Positions 44,455 through 54,401 of a DNA stretch of 64,000 bases are shown piece by piece (within the stretch, counting starts at the first letter, position 1; each line of letters opens with the position of its first letter). The notes under the pieces were generated by a model. It worked only from the letters and a program-made list of their open reading frames with translations, ran no database searches and was not told the origin of the DNA. Location: positions 1,027,456-1,091,455 of the forward strand of contig QEOQ01000626.1 in NCBI GenBank assembly GCA_010279815.1. The letters run 5' to 3'. This DNA comes from Brachionus plicatilis. Taxonomy: Eukaryota > Rotifera > Eurotatoria > Ploima > Brachionidae. Position numbers and translations under genes: made by a program.

Positions 44455-45636
44455 ACGGGTGACAACTTAAAATCGAGACGAAGTTTAAGTACGATCTGCA
44501 ATGCTATTTTAATTTTTTTTAAATCTCTTTCCATATTCTTGTTGTAAATTTAATTTTAAATACGATAAAAAAAAATTATTCAATTTGAATTAAAAATGAC
44601 CAAAATAAATTCATCTAAAGAAGACCCTAAAAATTCGCGTGTATGCTTTTTTTAACGAAAATAGATCACTTGGAAAGATGTTCACAGTGAGGCATTTTAT
44701 GGCAGAAAAAATTCCAAGGAGTACTGTTAACCGAATTTTAAAACGTAGTGAATATTTTTGACCAGAAAGGAAGCAAGGATCTGGTCAAACACCGAAAAAA
44801 ATGACTAAAGTACAACTCAACAAGCTAAAAAAGGCTTTTGATCACAAAGACAACATCAGTCAGCGTCAAGCAGCCAAAAAGTTTGATATAAGCCAGCAAA
44901 TGGTCTCAAAATTGTTGAAAAAGCTTCAAATAACATCTAGAAAAAAGATGAAAATCCCTGACCGAACCGAAACGCAAAAAAAAGTAGCTAGAGTTAAATG
45001 TAGAAATTTGTATTTAAAAAATCCAAATATTTCCTAGATTTTAGACGATGAATCCTATTTCACTCTCAGTCATGGTAAAATCAATGGAATTGATATATTT
45101 TACTCAAGTAACATTGCTGCAACACCAGCAAGTACAAAATATACCAGTACCGTCGAGTCATTCCGTTTATTAAAAAGCATCATTCAGACGACAACTTTAA
45201 GTTCTGGCACGACTTGGAGAGCTCTCATTATGCCAATATAGTGGTCAACTACTTGATTGACCAAAATATCAAATTTGTACAAAAATGCGAAAACTCTGCA
45301 AATGTGCCAGAAGCACGACCAATTGAAGATTTTTGGTCCATTTTAAAGAGGAAAGTGTATGAGAATGGCTGGGAGCAAAAAACTTTGATGAACTAAGGAA
45401 TTGAATACGACTTTGTAAGCAAAATATGGACCAAAATCTCGTACAGGACCTTTTGGCCTCTACATCCAAACGACTCAATAATATTCAAAGAAAAGGGTTT
45501 TTTGAAAAGAGATAAGAGCATAAAATAAAAACAAGAATAAAAATGCTATATTCTCTCAAAATTTCGTTTTATTTTGATAGATATTAAAGGAGTTATGACA
45601 TTTTAAAGTTCGTGTCGATATTATGTTGTCACCCGT
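44455..45636 (+). mobile_element. Tc1/mariner transposon, inactive
   Basis: The ends are inverted repeats: ACGGGTGACAACTTAAAATC at the left and, read inward from the right, ACGGGTGACAACATAATATC. TA dinucleotides flank both ends (44453-44454, 45637-45638), the expected target duplication. Total length 1182 bp. Inside is a decayed transposase. Confidence 0.92.
44600..45395 (+). pseudogene. Decayed mariner transposase
   Basis: Pieces in several frames: a helix-turn-helix DNA-binding start (SQRQAAKKFDISQQMVSKLL) in an intact 78-aa frame, then a stop after KNPNIS. Next comes ILDDESYFTLSHGKING with the first catalytic-type Asp, and after a frameshift ESSHYANIVVNYLIDQNIKF and ARPIEDFWSILKRKVYENGW, the second and third DDE-type blocks. 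At least one stop and two frameshifts make it inactive. Confidence 0.85.
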
Positions 45637-46231
45637 TAATATAATAATATAATTTGAAACTGCAACTTTATCAGAAAGATTTGAAATTTTTTTTTACACA
45701 GTAAACTTTTTTTTGAAATTTTGATGATTTAATTTATAAGTTTTATTAAATTTATTATTATATTTCAAAAAAATGGAAAACGAAAATAATCAAAAAAAAT
45801 TTTTTTTAATTAACTTGTTCACTAATTAAAATCAATGTGTTGCACTTTTCAACTAACCAAAAGTTTACAATACCATAGAAATGTGATTTACGTAAAAAAG
45901 AAAAAATTGGTAAAATGCTAAAAATTGCCAAATAACGAATTAGAAAATCCTGAAACTATGACTTAAAAGTCAATACAAATTTATTTTATTTAAGTTGGTT
46001 TATATTTAAAATACAGAAGTTTGTAATTAATTTTTCGTGAAAGAACTTCAAATTGCGTCTAAATTTTTGGGTATTAATCGATACATTTAAATAATAAATC
46101 GATTTTTTTAATTTATGAAAAGCAATTAAAAAATTATTTGACTGAGATTTATTAAATCAAAGTAACGCTATGAAAAATATAATTTACGGTAAGAAATTAA
46201 GTTACCTTTTTTTTAAAGTTTTATAATTTTA

Positions 46232-46689
46232 GAGAAAAATCGCTTTGTTGAATTATTTTTCAAATCTGAATTAAGAAAAAAGGCAAAGCTCTAAATAATT
46301 TTCAAAGTTTACCTGATTTAACTCACAANNNNNNNNNNNNNNNNNNNNNNNNNNNNNNNNNNNNNNNNNNNNNNNNNNNNNNNNNNNNNNNNNNNNNNNN
46401 NNNNNNNNNNNNNNNNNNNNNNNNNNNNNNNNNNNNNNNNNNNNNNNNNNNNNNNNNNNNNNNNNNNNNNNNNNNNNNNNNNNNNNNNNNNNNNNNNNNN
46501 NNNNNNNNNNNNNNNNNNNNNNNNNNNNNNNNNNNNNNNNNNNNNNNNNNNNNNNNNNNNNNNNNNNNNNNNNNNNNNNNNNNNNNNNNNNNGAGAAAAA
46601 TCGCTTAGTTGAATTATTTTTTAAATGTGAATTAAGAAAAAAGGCAAAGCTCTAAATAATTTTCAAAGTTTACCTGATTTAACTCACAA
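46232..46689 (+). repeat. 97-bp duplicate flanking the assembly gap
   Basis: 46232-46328 and 46593-46689 are the same 97-bp sequence (GAGAAAAATCGCTT ... GATTTAACTCACAA) with about three mismatches. The left copy ends exactly where the gap starts and the right copy starts exactly where it ends. Confidence 0.9.
46329..46592. other. Assembly gap (264 N)
   Basis: A run of unknown bases between two copies of the same 97-bp sequence. Confidence 1.
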
Positions 46690-46814
46690 TGAGTTCTCAT
46701 TTTTTTATTTTATTATATAGTCTACAGACAAATTAAAAAGCTATAATTTATGAATTTGTGAGTGATGCTAAATATGAGTGATGTGATTTTTTAATTTTTT
46801 TAATCCATAAATTC

Positions 46815-47175
46815 TGGCTTTATGAAGTTCATTTCAATTCACTCATTTCAATTCATGCAAACCCTAATATCTTGAATGGAAAGTGATAAAATTATTCTGC
46901 AAAATGTTACATATTGTTACAATTTTATTACACCTAAAGATAATGCAATAACTCTGAGAAATAACTTTGAGAAAAGTTGTAACTGTGCAAAATTTGCACA
47001 CCATTTAAAAAGATGCCCGATCCACTCTCCATTGTTTTTGCAGATTTTGCAGATTGATTTATTTAGGTGTAACAAAATTGTGAAAATATGTACCATTTTG
47101 CTGAATAATTTTATCATTTTCGGTTCAAAAGTTAGTAGAGTTTGCATGAATTGAAATAAACTTCACAAAGCCTTA
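46815..47175. mobile_element. Fold-back element (MITE-like)
   Basis: The left arm has GGCTTTATGAAGTTCATTTC, TTCAATTCATGCAAAC, AGTGATAAAATTATTCTGCA, AAATGTTACATATTGTTACA and TTTTATTACACCTAAA. The right arm mirrors all of these in inverse order up to ACTTCACAAAGCC. Arms are about 130 bp. The open frames on both strands are by-products. Confidence 0.75.
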
Positions 47176-47721
47176 AATTCTTCTTATTTTATTTTAATAG
47201 TTTGAAAAGAGATTATTTAAGCAGAACTTTTATTATCTTTAAAAATATAATTGAAAATATATTCAAATATTAAAATAATAAACTAGGGGTATATTAATTG
47301 ATCAGTATTTTTTAGTATTTCAATCAATGTTTAATTTATAATGATCCGTAAAATCATTAATTTAAATATTAAAACTAAAATCTACTAATTTTAATGTTTA
47401 TTTAATAAAAAAAAAACATTTTTTAAAATGATAAAATTTAATTTTCCAAAAAAGCTTTTGTTTTCTTATTTTGTTTTCCACTTTTTAGATATCTAATATT
47501 GCGGAAATGGTTTCTTGTGCTGCAAGAAAGATATAAGATAGTTTTTGGTTAAAATGGCTTCTAAACTATTATTCTTTAATTTGACGAAATTAAATAATTT
47601 TTCATTAGTTTAAATTCACAAAATTAAGATTTTATCAACTATGATGATCAAACAACATGAAACAAAATATGTTTCACTAAACTCAACAAAAAGAAATTAA
47701 TTTTAATTAGCATAGGAAAAA

Positions 47722-48339
47722 CAGTGGGTATTTTAAAAACTACATGGCCCCTATGGTCGGGACTTAAAACTGAACCATCAGCGGCGCCGAACCGTACTAT
47801 GAACGGCGCAGTACCGAATCAACAGCGTCCAGTAGCAAGCATATTTTATATGCCACAAAAATGATGATGAAAAAAAATTTTGCAAAGTAAATTCAAAATT
47901 CTGAATAAAATTGTACGTTTAATTAAATTTTGTATTTCTCAAATTTTCTTCTTTAATTATATAATGTGAAAAAATGTAAATCTTCAATTAAAAAACTAAA
48001 TTTTAATTTTTTTTTTCTTTTAGAAAAAATTGATTAAATAAATTGATTTTACTTGTAATTATAAAATTAAAATATTATTAAGGATTTAATATTATATTAT
48101 TTTATTTTTTAGTATTATTTTTTATAGTTATAAGAGAAGAAATTATGAGATATAAAAAATTTAATTAAGCGTACAATTTTATTTAGAATTTGAATTTAGT
48201 TTAAAATTTTATGTTTTTTATTATCATATTTGTGGCTCGTATGCTTGGGTCGTTACAGTTGGTACTGTACGGCGCCGTTTATGGTTCGGTTTTAGGTCGC
48301 GACTATAGGGACCATGCCGTTTTAAAAGTATCCACCGTA
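47722..48339. mobile_element. Inverted-repeat DNA transposon, non-autonomous
   Basis: Terminal repeats of 60 bp or more. The left end reads CAGTGGGTATTTTAAAAACT, ACATGGCCCCTATGGTCGGG, ACTTAAAACTGAACC. The right end, read inward, gives ACGGTGGATACTTTTAAAAC, GGCATGGTCCCTATAGTCGC, GACCTAAAACCGAACC. A subterminal GGCGCCG word is present near both ends. The A/T-rich middle has no transposase. G+C of the arms stands out from the surroundings. Confidence 0.8.
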
Positions 48340-49418
48340 ATTGTGATCAAATAAAATATCAATATCAATATATGTGATTTATCTTTTTTGTCTCTATGAT
48401 CTATTCTGATTAGAATTTTATTTTTAAATTTTTTTATCTGATTTATTTAAATATTAAAATTCTGTCATCGCTTTTAATAACTTTGAATTAGGTTGTTAAA
48501 ATTGTTGAGGGATACAACTAACATATTTCGACTGGTTTTTATTTTTAAAGTAATTGAAAATCAAGAATAGCAAAAAATGTAATTTCAATTCTAAATCATT
48601 TAGAATTCAATTTGATTAAAAATAATCAAATGCATATTTTTATTAAGAATTCAAATTTTTTATTAATTTTTTATTTTTATTAATGATTAAATTGGTATTA
48701 TGAAAATTCACAATACCAATTTAATCGTTTCCGGTAATGTGACATAATTTCGACAGATTAAAATCTTCAAAACATTAAATCAAAAATCTTAAAATAAAAT
48801 AGCAAAATTATAACTTAAATTTAAATGAACACTTTTGTGTCATTCACTTAAGTCATGAAATAATCTTTAAAAAAAACGATTTAAAAAACTGAGACCAGAT
48901 AAAAAGACTTTCAATTCAAATTTAATTTTTTTAAGGTAATTGACATACAATGTTTTTTTAATTTGAGTAATTGATTTAAATTTTTTTCAATGTCTTTTGA
49001 AAATTTCCATACAAAATTAAAATCACTGTACAGAAAAAAAATAATTTTGAGCTTAAAATTTTTAGAGAATCAAACATCACATTTATGAATACAATAATTA
49101 AAGATAAGATTTTATTTCTTTATTTGTTTGGAAAACCATTTTAAAAGTCAAATTGTTTGAATAACCAAAGATAACTCTTTTTTAAATGATTGAAAAAATA
49201 GTGAAAATTTTAACTAAAAACTTTTCTCAAAGTGGTTTTACGCAATTGCTTTTATTATTTCTAAAAAAAATCATAATTAAGACACTATCTTATCAGTTGA
49301 TATATTAAGCACAAAAATTTATTTTCAATCTTCTCAAAGCTTTCTCTTTTGCAGTTTGATTTTTTAAATTTAATTCTTCACTTGATTCAGTGCGATTTTT
49401 ATCAATTATATTTTATTA

Positions 49419-52400
49419 ATGCCATCATATTTTGTTAAACAAGTAATTGATAAAAAGATTTAATTTTTAAAATTTATTTTTATTTAAAAAGATTGAATCA
49501 AACTTTGAAAATTCACCAAGCTCTAGATCATTCGAAAAATTTTCATTGAGTAAATTTTCTATTTTCGATTCAAAGTCAAATCGTACATTTACATTCATAA
49601 CTTTATGCATTTGCTCTTTTTTCTCCAATTTAATCATTACTGGCTCATCGACTGTTGTTCTAAGTACTTTGGAAAAGGAATTTTTTCTCACAAGTTTCGA
49701 GAGTGGTTTTTTTCTGGCGCTTTTTGAACTCGGAGGCTTTGTTTCATCTCCTTTTTTCGGCTTTTTTGGTAGTTTAAAAAAATTCAAAAAGCTACATTTG
49801 ATAAGCTTGAGTCTATTTTTTCTACTTATTGGCTCTTATTTAATCGGATTTTTGATTTTCTTTAAACAGCCAGCTTTAAAAAATTTTTACAACACCACAT
49901 ACGGCTTAACAAATTTATGTTCACTGCCAGAATACCTCAATGATTCTGTATTCAGCGCTGGAATAGAAGAACATCTTGGTTTTTCGGGTTGTTTAAATAC
50001 AAATCTAGCAAGAGAAGAATCTAAGAATAAAATTAATTATAAGCTAATCCTGTATGTTGGACATTTTTTTATAGGCCTTGGGTCAGTTGCAATTTATACA
50101 GTTGGAATAGCGTATGTTGAAGAAATTGCTTTAGAAAATAAGTCACCTCTTTGGCAAGGAATTTTATACGGAACTGGTAATTAGATTAGATCTTTGGAAT
50201 TTTTTTTTTCTTTTTCTATTTTCAAAGGAAGCATCGGTGGTGGAATAGGCTTTTTAATCAGCGGACAATTTTTGACAGTTAACTCGAGATTTTTTTCCAC
50301 CACAAATTATATACAAGAGAATAGTATCAATTGGATCGGAGCATGGTAAGTTTAAAAAAATATTTTTATGAAAATAATCCACTATCTTGAATTTTAATTG
50401 AGAAAAAAATTTTATCGCCAAATTTTGAACATTATAAGGTTTTTTTTTTTTAATTTTGCAAAAAAATATTTTTAATAACTTATCGATATTTTTCATAATT
50501 TGCTAAAGAACGAGTGTCTAAAAAAAAATGTAATGTAAAAATAAATTTTATAAAATATACTTAAAAAAACTAAGTATTTTTCTAAGTATATTTTATTAAC
50601 TTTAATTTTAATTTGTATTTGAATTTCACAATAGCAGTTTTGATGCAGCAATATTGTTGTAAAATTTAATAAAAAAGTAAAAAAAAATTTAAGGGTTAAA
50701 AAATTGATTTTATCGAGCTTTTGAATTGATAAAATAACTAATTTAACAGTTTTTTTGTTTTGATTTTTTAGCTTAATTCTTGGTGCTGCACCAAATGCAT
50801 AAAAAAAACTTGATTTTAAGACAAAAAATAAAAATAATTTTTTTTATTATGCATTTGGTTCAGCACCAAGAATTAAGAAAGAAAATCAAAACAAAAAACA
50901 CTGTTTAATTGGTGGATTTTTTAACTTTTAAATTTTTTTTTTACTTTTTTAAAAAATTTGCAACAATAATGCTCAAATTTTTGTTAATAAAAAAATCGAG
51001 ATAAAAAAATTAATTTTTTATTTCCTTTTTTTCTTAATTCTTGGTTATTTCCTCTCTTTATTTTTATCAAAAAAAAACTCAATTTATATTTTAAATATTT
51101 TATGTATTTTTTGATTAAAATATTGTATGCTTAATATTAGTAAAGATTTTAAGAATGTTAATAATCATTTAAAGTATGTTGAGAATGTAAATCCCTCATC
51201 AAATATATCAGATGTCCATTGATGACATTGTGAATTTTGGATAATAGAACAAAAATTAGAAAATACTGGCAATATTAAAGCAAACCACTTTGTGTAAATA
51301 TCAGAGTGCTGTTCACCAGGAGATCTATCAAATGGTACCATTTGATTTGTACTAGTTAAATTAGTATTCATTTTTCTAGCAGGAGAAAATAAAAAAATAT
51401 ATAAAAATGATCAACCGAATTTATTTTAATATTATTTTATTCAAATATTTCCAATTTAATCGAAGAGTTAGAAATAATTAATCTAATTTTTTCTAAATAA
51501 ATTAATTAATTCAATTTTTAAGGTGGTTACCTTATCTGGTCTATGGAACTATATGTGGAATATTGGCTGTTTTGGTTTTCTTGTTTGGTTTCTATTCTTT
51601 TAATATAAATAAAACAGATCACGATAAAAATGATCACGTAGAACAAAATTTTATTGTATCTTTAAAAAATTTTTTTTTAAATTTTCTTAAAAATTTTATC
51701 GAAACATTAAAAAACATTCAACTGTTGCTGATCATATTTTCAATGGTTACAGAAGGAGTTATACTGAAAGGATTTCTAGGTTTTATGCCCAAATACATAG
51801 AGTATCAATTTGAAATGAAAGCCAGCGATGCCACTCTTGCTCTTGGTCTAGTTGCTTTGATTTCAGTTATAGCAGGCACCATTCTGAGTGCCAAGATTAT
51901 TGAAAAATTCAAATTTGAAGCCAAAGAATGTGCTTCTATGTCTTTGGTCATATTTTTAATTACCTCATTTTGCTTCCTAATTCTATTTAACTACTGTCCA
52001 GAAGCTAAATTCATAAACGAGTTGGATCAATTTGAATGTGATCAGTGCGATTGTGCCAATAAATTCGAGCCGGTCTGTATCCAAACAACATTTGATGATT
52101 CCACCAATGTTTTTCAGTCTGCTTGCCATGCTGGATGTGCAACACCAAGTGTGGACAACCAATTTCAAAATTGTGAATGTTTAATGAATAATTTGAGGCT
52201 AAACGAAACAGTTTCAACTTTAAATTGTCTTAAAGGCTTGAAGTGCTGGAAAAGCCTTGTTATAAATGGAATCGCAGCTTTTTTGATTGTTTTTTTCACA
52301 GCCATGTCTATAATTCCTCATCTTAAAACTCTGCTTGGTTGTGTTGATCAAAATGACCAATCGGTGGCATTGGGAATAAAAAATTCAATTGCAGTCATTC

Positions 52401-52663
52401 TTGGAAATTTTGGTGGAACTCTTCTAGTCGGTAAATCTGTTGATTTAACTTGTAAGTACTGGCAATACAACTGTTACGATCAAAAATTCTGTAAACTTTA
52501 TGACAACTTTTTGATGTCATTAGCACTGGCAGCTATTGGATTCGGGTGTCGAATTCTCTCAGCCATTTTTATGATCTATCCAACTGTTAAATTTTATAAA
52601 ACAGCTAAACAAACTAAATCACAACATATATACGAACTGACCACTATGGAAACAAAGTTCTAA
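49419..52663 (+). CDS. Organic anion transporter (OATP/SLCO family)
   Basis: Exons 49419-49442, 49492-50176, 50228-50345 and 51523-52663 sum to 1968 nt, 655 aa. The ATG at 49419 (MPSYFVKQ) is inferred: the big second exon has no ATG, a clean acceptor precedes it, and this 8-codon exon splices in phase 0. Features include many hydrophobic membrane segments, the family signature around INWIGAWWLPYLVYG, and a large extracellular Kazal-like loop rich in cysteine (CDQCDCANKFEPVC, ACHAGC, CECL). LKTLLGCVDQNDQSVALGI is the conserved last third. OATPs carry amphipathic organic anions across the plasma membrane. The substrate is unknown. The 1.2-kb last intron contains a fold-back element. An AATAAA lies at 52694. 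Confidence 0.88.
50346..51522. other. OATP intron 3 carrying a fold-back element
   Basis: 1.18-kb intron, unlike the other two introns of about 50 nt. The left two thirds are a long inverted repeat (50635-51000). Near 51222 sits a lone CATTGTGAATTTTGG motif shared with the element at 21.5 kb. Confidence 0.6.
50635..51000. mobile_element. Long-arm fold-back element
   Basis: Arms of about 160 bp. The strongest part pairs CTTAATTCTTGGTGCTGCAC and CAAATGCATAA on the left with TTATGCATTTGG and TTCAGCACCAAGAATTAAG on the right, around a 40-nt A/T loop. Outward, TTTGTTTTGATTTT / AAAATCAAAACAAA and GCAATATTGTTG / CAACAATAATGC also pair. Non-coding. Confidence 0.8.
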
Positions 52664-54401
52664 TTTTATTTTTTTGTAGAAAAAATTCTTTCTAATAAAT
52701 CTTGTTTATTAACATTCCATTTTTTTAACCAAATTTTATAAATTTTATTTTTTTTTACGAAGTGACTATTGACACAGTATGTATTTTATTGACACAGTGA
52801 ATATCATATTTTATAAAAATTGTTCCTTATTTCTTTTTTGAATAAAAATAAATTTTTAACCATCAATCTTGTATCATCAAAATTTTATACCTGAATATTC
52901 AAATATTGAATTTTAAAAAAATTTGATTTAGAATTTTATTCTTCACCTTTTGCTAAAAAAACCCATCACTATCCAAAGCTAACTAAAGTTAGTATATTTT
53001 ATAAATGGCAGCTTTTTTTATTTATACAACTGATTAATTTTTGAAGACTTAAACTTATTTAGTTGTAAATTATTTTGAAGAAAAATTTTTAGCAATAAAT
53101 CGACCCTTATTTTACAAAAGATTGATTGATAATATTTTTATAGTTGTCAAAAAGGATTTTAATATTGATCAACTTAAAGAATTTTTTAAACCATTAAAAT
53201 TGAATATCTGCGGTGGAAATGAGATAGTTTTTTTAGATTTAGCAATAAGTTTAAATTCTTTTACAGGTAAAACTATTTTTAAAATATGCATTAAACCTTC
53301 TAATAGTTTTAGCTATTTATTGACAGAATCAAACCATATAGATCATATTTTTAAAAATATATCTAAAGTATTATTTATTAGGATTAGAAGAATTGTTCTT
53401 ATTTTTCCGATTATTTGATGTTTCTAGTCATTTGATTTTAGTCTTTTGATGTGCTTTGAATCTCTCTTTAATTTGTCAATAAACATTTGTTTACTCTTTA
53501 TTTTTTCAGCAAAAATTTGATCAATCATTTAAAGGAAAAGAAAATTATCAACAAAAAATGAAAAAATTTTTTAAAGTTGAAATCACTTTATTATTCCAAA
53601 GAAAAAAATATCAAAATATTATTCTATGAAGAAGACTCATCAATAAAAATTTCAATAAAGTCTTTATTTAAATTTATTTTCTAATTTTACTATAAATAAA
53701 AAACAATTAAAAAAATTCCAAAATTGTCCAATATGCTATGTTGCACCTATTTACCTATAATTGAATCGATACATTTTTAAAATTAATTCTTTCAAAATTT
53801 TTAGGGAATTTCACAACGCCTTTCACTATTTCATTTATATAAATTTCACAATTGTTTGTTCTTCTGATGGTAAAAACCTTGCCAAAAGAAGAATTTAAAA
53901 AATCTTTTTCATCTTCAAACAAAAAGAGCGGAGGGAATTTTCTAACTTTTTGTTAAAATAAACTGCTTTTAAAAAAAGATTATTGATGCTTCTAGTAAAG
54001 TAGAAACTAGAATTAAGTTGAATGATTGTTTTCCTTTCTCTTCCTTTATATATTCTTCTTCTTTTCTTTCCTTTTTCTTTTTTTCCTCTTTAAAAACAAA
54101 TTTTAAAAAAAAAAAACATAAAAGATAAAGAAAGGAAAGAAATTCGGCTGAGTAATAGGGGTTTTGAAGATCCACTCAATGCAGTAACCTCTATAAAATA
54201 TCGGAGCCCTAACCTAAAAGAAAGTGATAATAAGATAAGCACCCTCTTCATTGCCTAAAATGTAAAATGAGGACAATTATTGTTTGATTATGTTTTAAAA
54301 TATCTAATTTGCTTTCATAAATAATTTTATTCGGTCAAATAACTAAATAATTTAAAAAATATCCTAAAATTTTTATGTTTTTTCTTAATTTTAGATGAAA
54401 C
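52664..54401. other. Intergenic region with a retroelement scrap
   Basis: OATP 3' end, a reverse-transcriptase fragment at about 53080-53430, and A/T-rich or T/C-rich low-complexity sequence (about 54020-54110). No host gene seen. Confidence 0.5.
53092..53418 (+). pseudogene. Penelope-like reverse-transcriptase fragment
   Basis: An open stretch reads RLIDNIFIVVKKDFNIDQLK, EIVFLDLAISL, FKICIKPSNSFSYLLTESNH and KNISKVLFIRIRRI. The order (F)IDDIF - FLDL - KPxNxxSYL - H - IRxRRI is typical of Penelope-like and similar retroelement RTs. The catalytic DD of the YxDD-type motif reads DN here. The rest of the element is absent, so this is a dead scrap. Whether it is Penelope-like or a DIRS/other lineage is not certain. 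Confidence 0.65.

Larger units (their letters stand above)
45639..49418. other. Intergenic region with gap and fold-back elements
   Basis: No gene. Contains the assembly gap (46329-46592) flanked by duplicate sequence, a fold-back at about 46815-47175, and an inverted-repeat element at 47722-48339. The rest is A/T-rich. Confidence 0.5.

Noticed and set aside
46876..47154. Overlapping plus and minus open frames near 47 kb
   Set aside because: Both lie in the arms of a fold-back element and mirror each other.
49467..49787. Minus-strand 106-codon frame opposite the OATP start
   Set aside because: Lysine/serine-rich antisense shadow of the transporter's F/S-rich first membrane segments.
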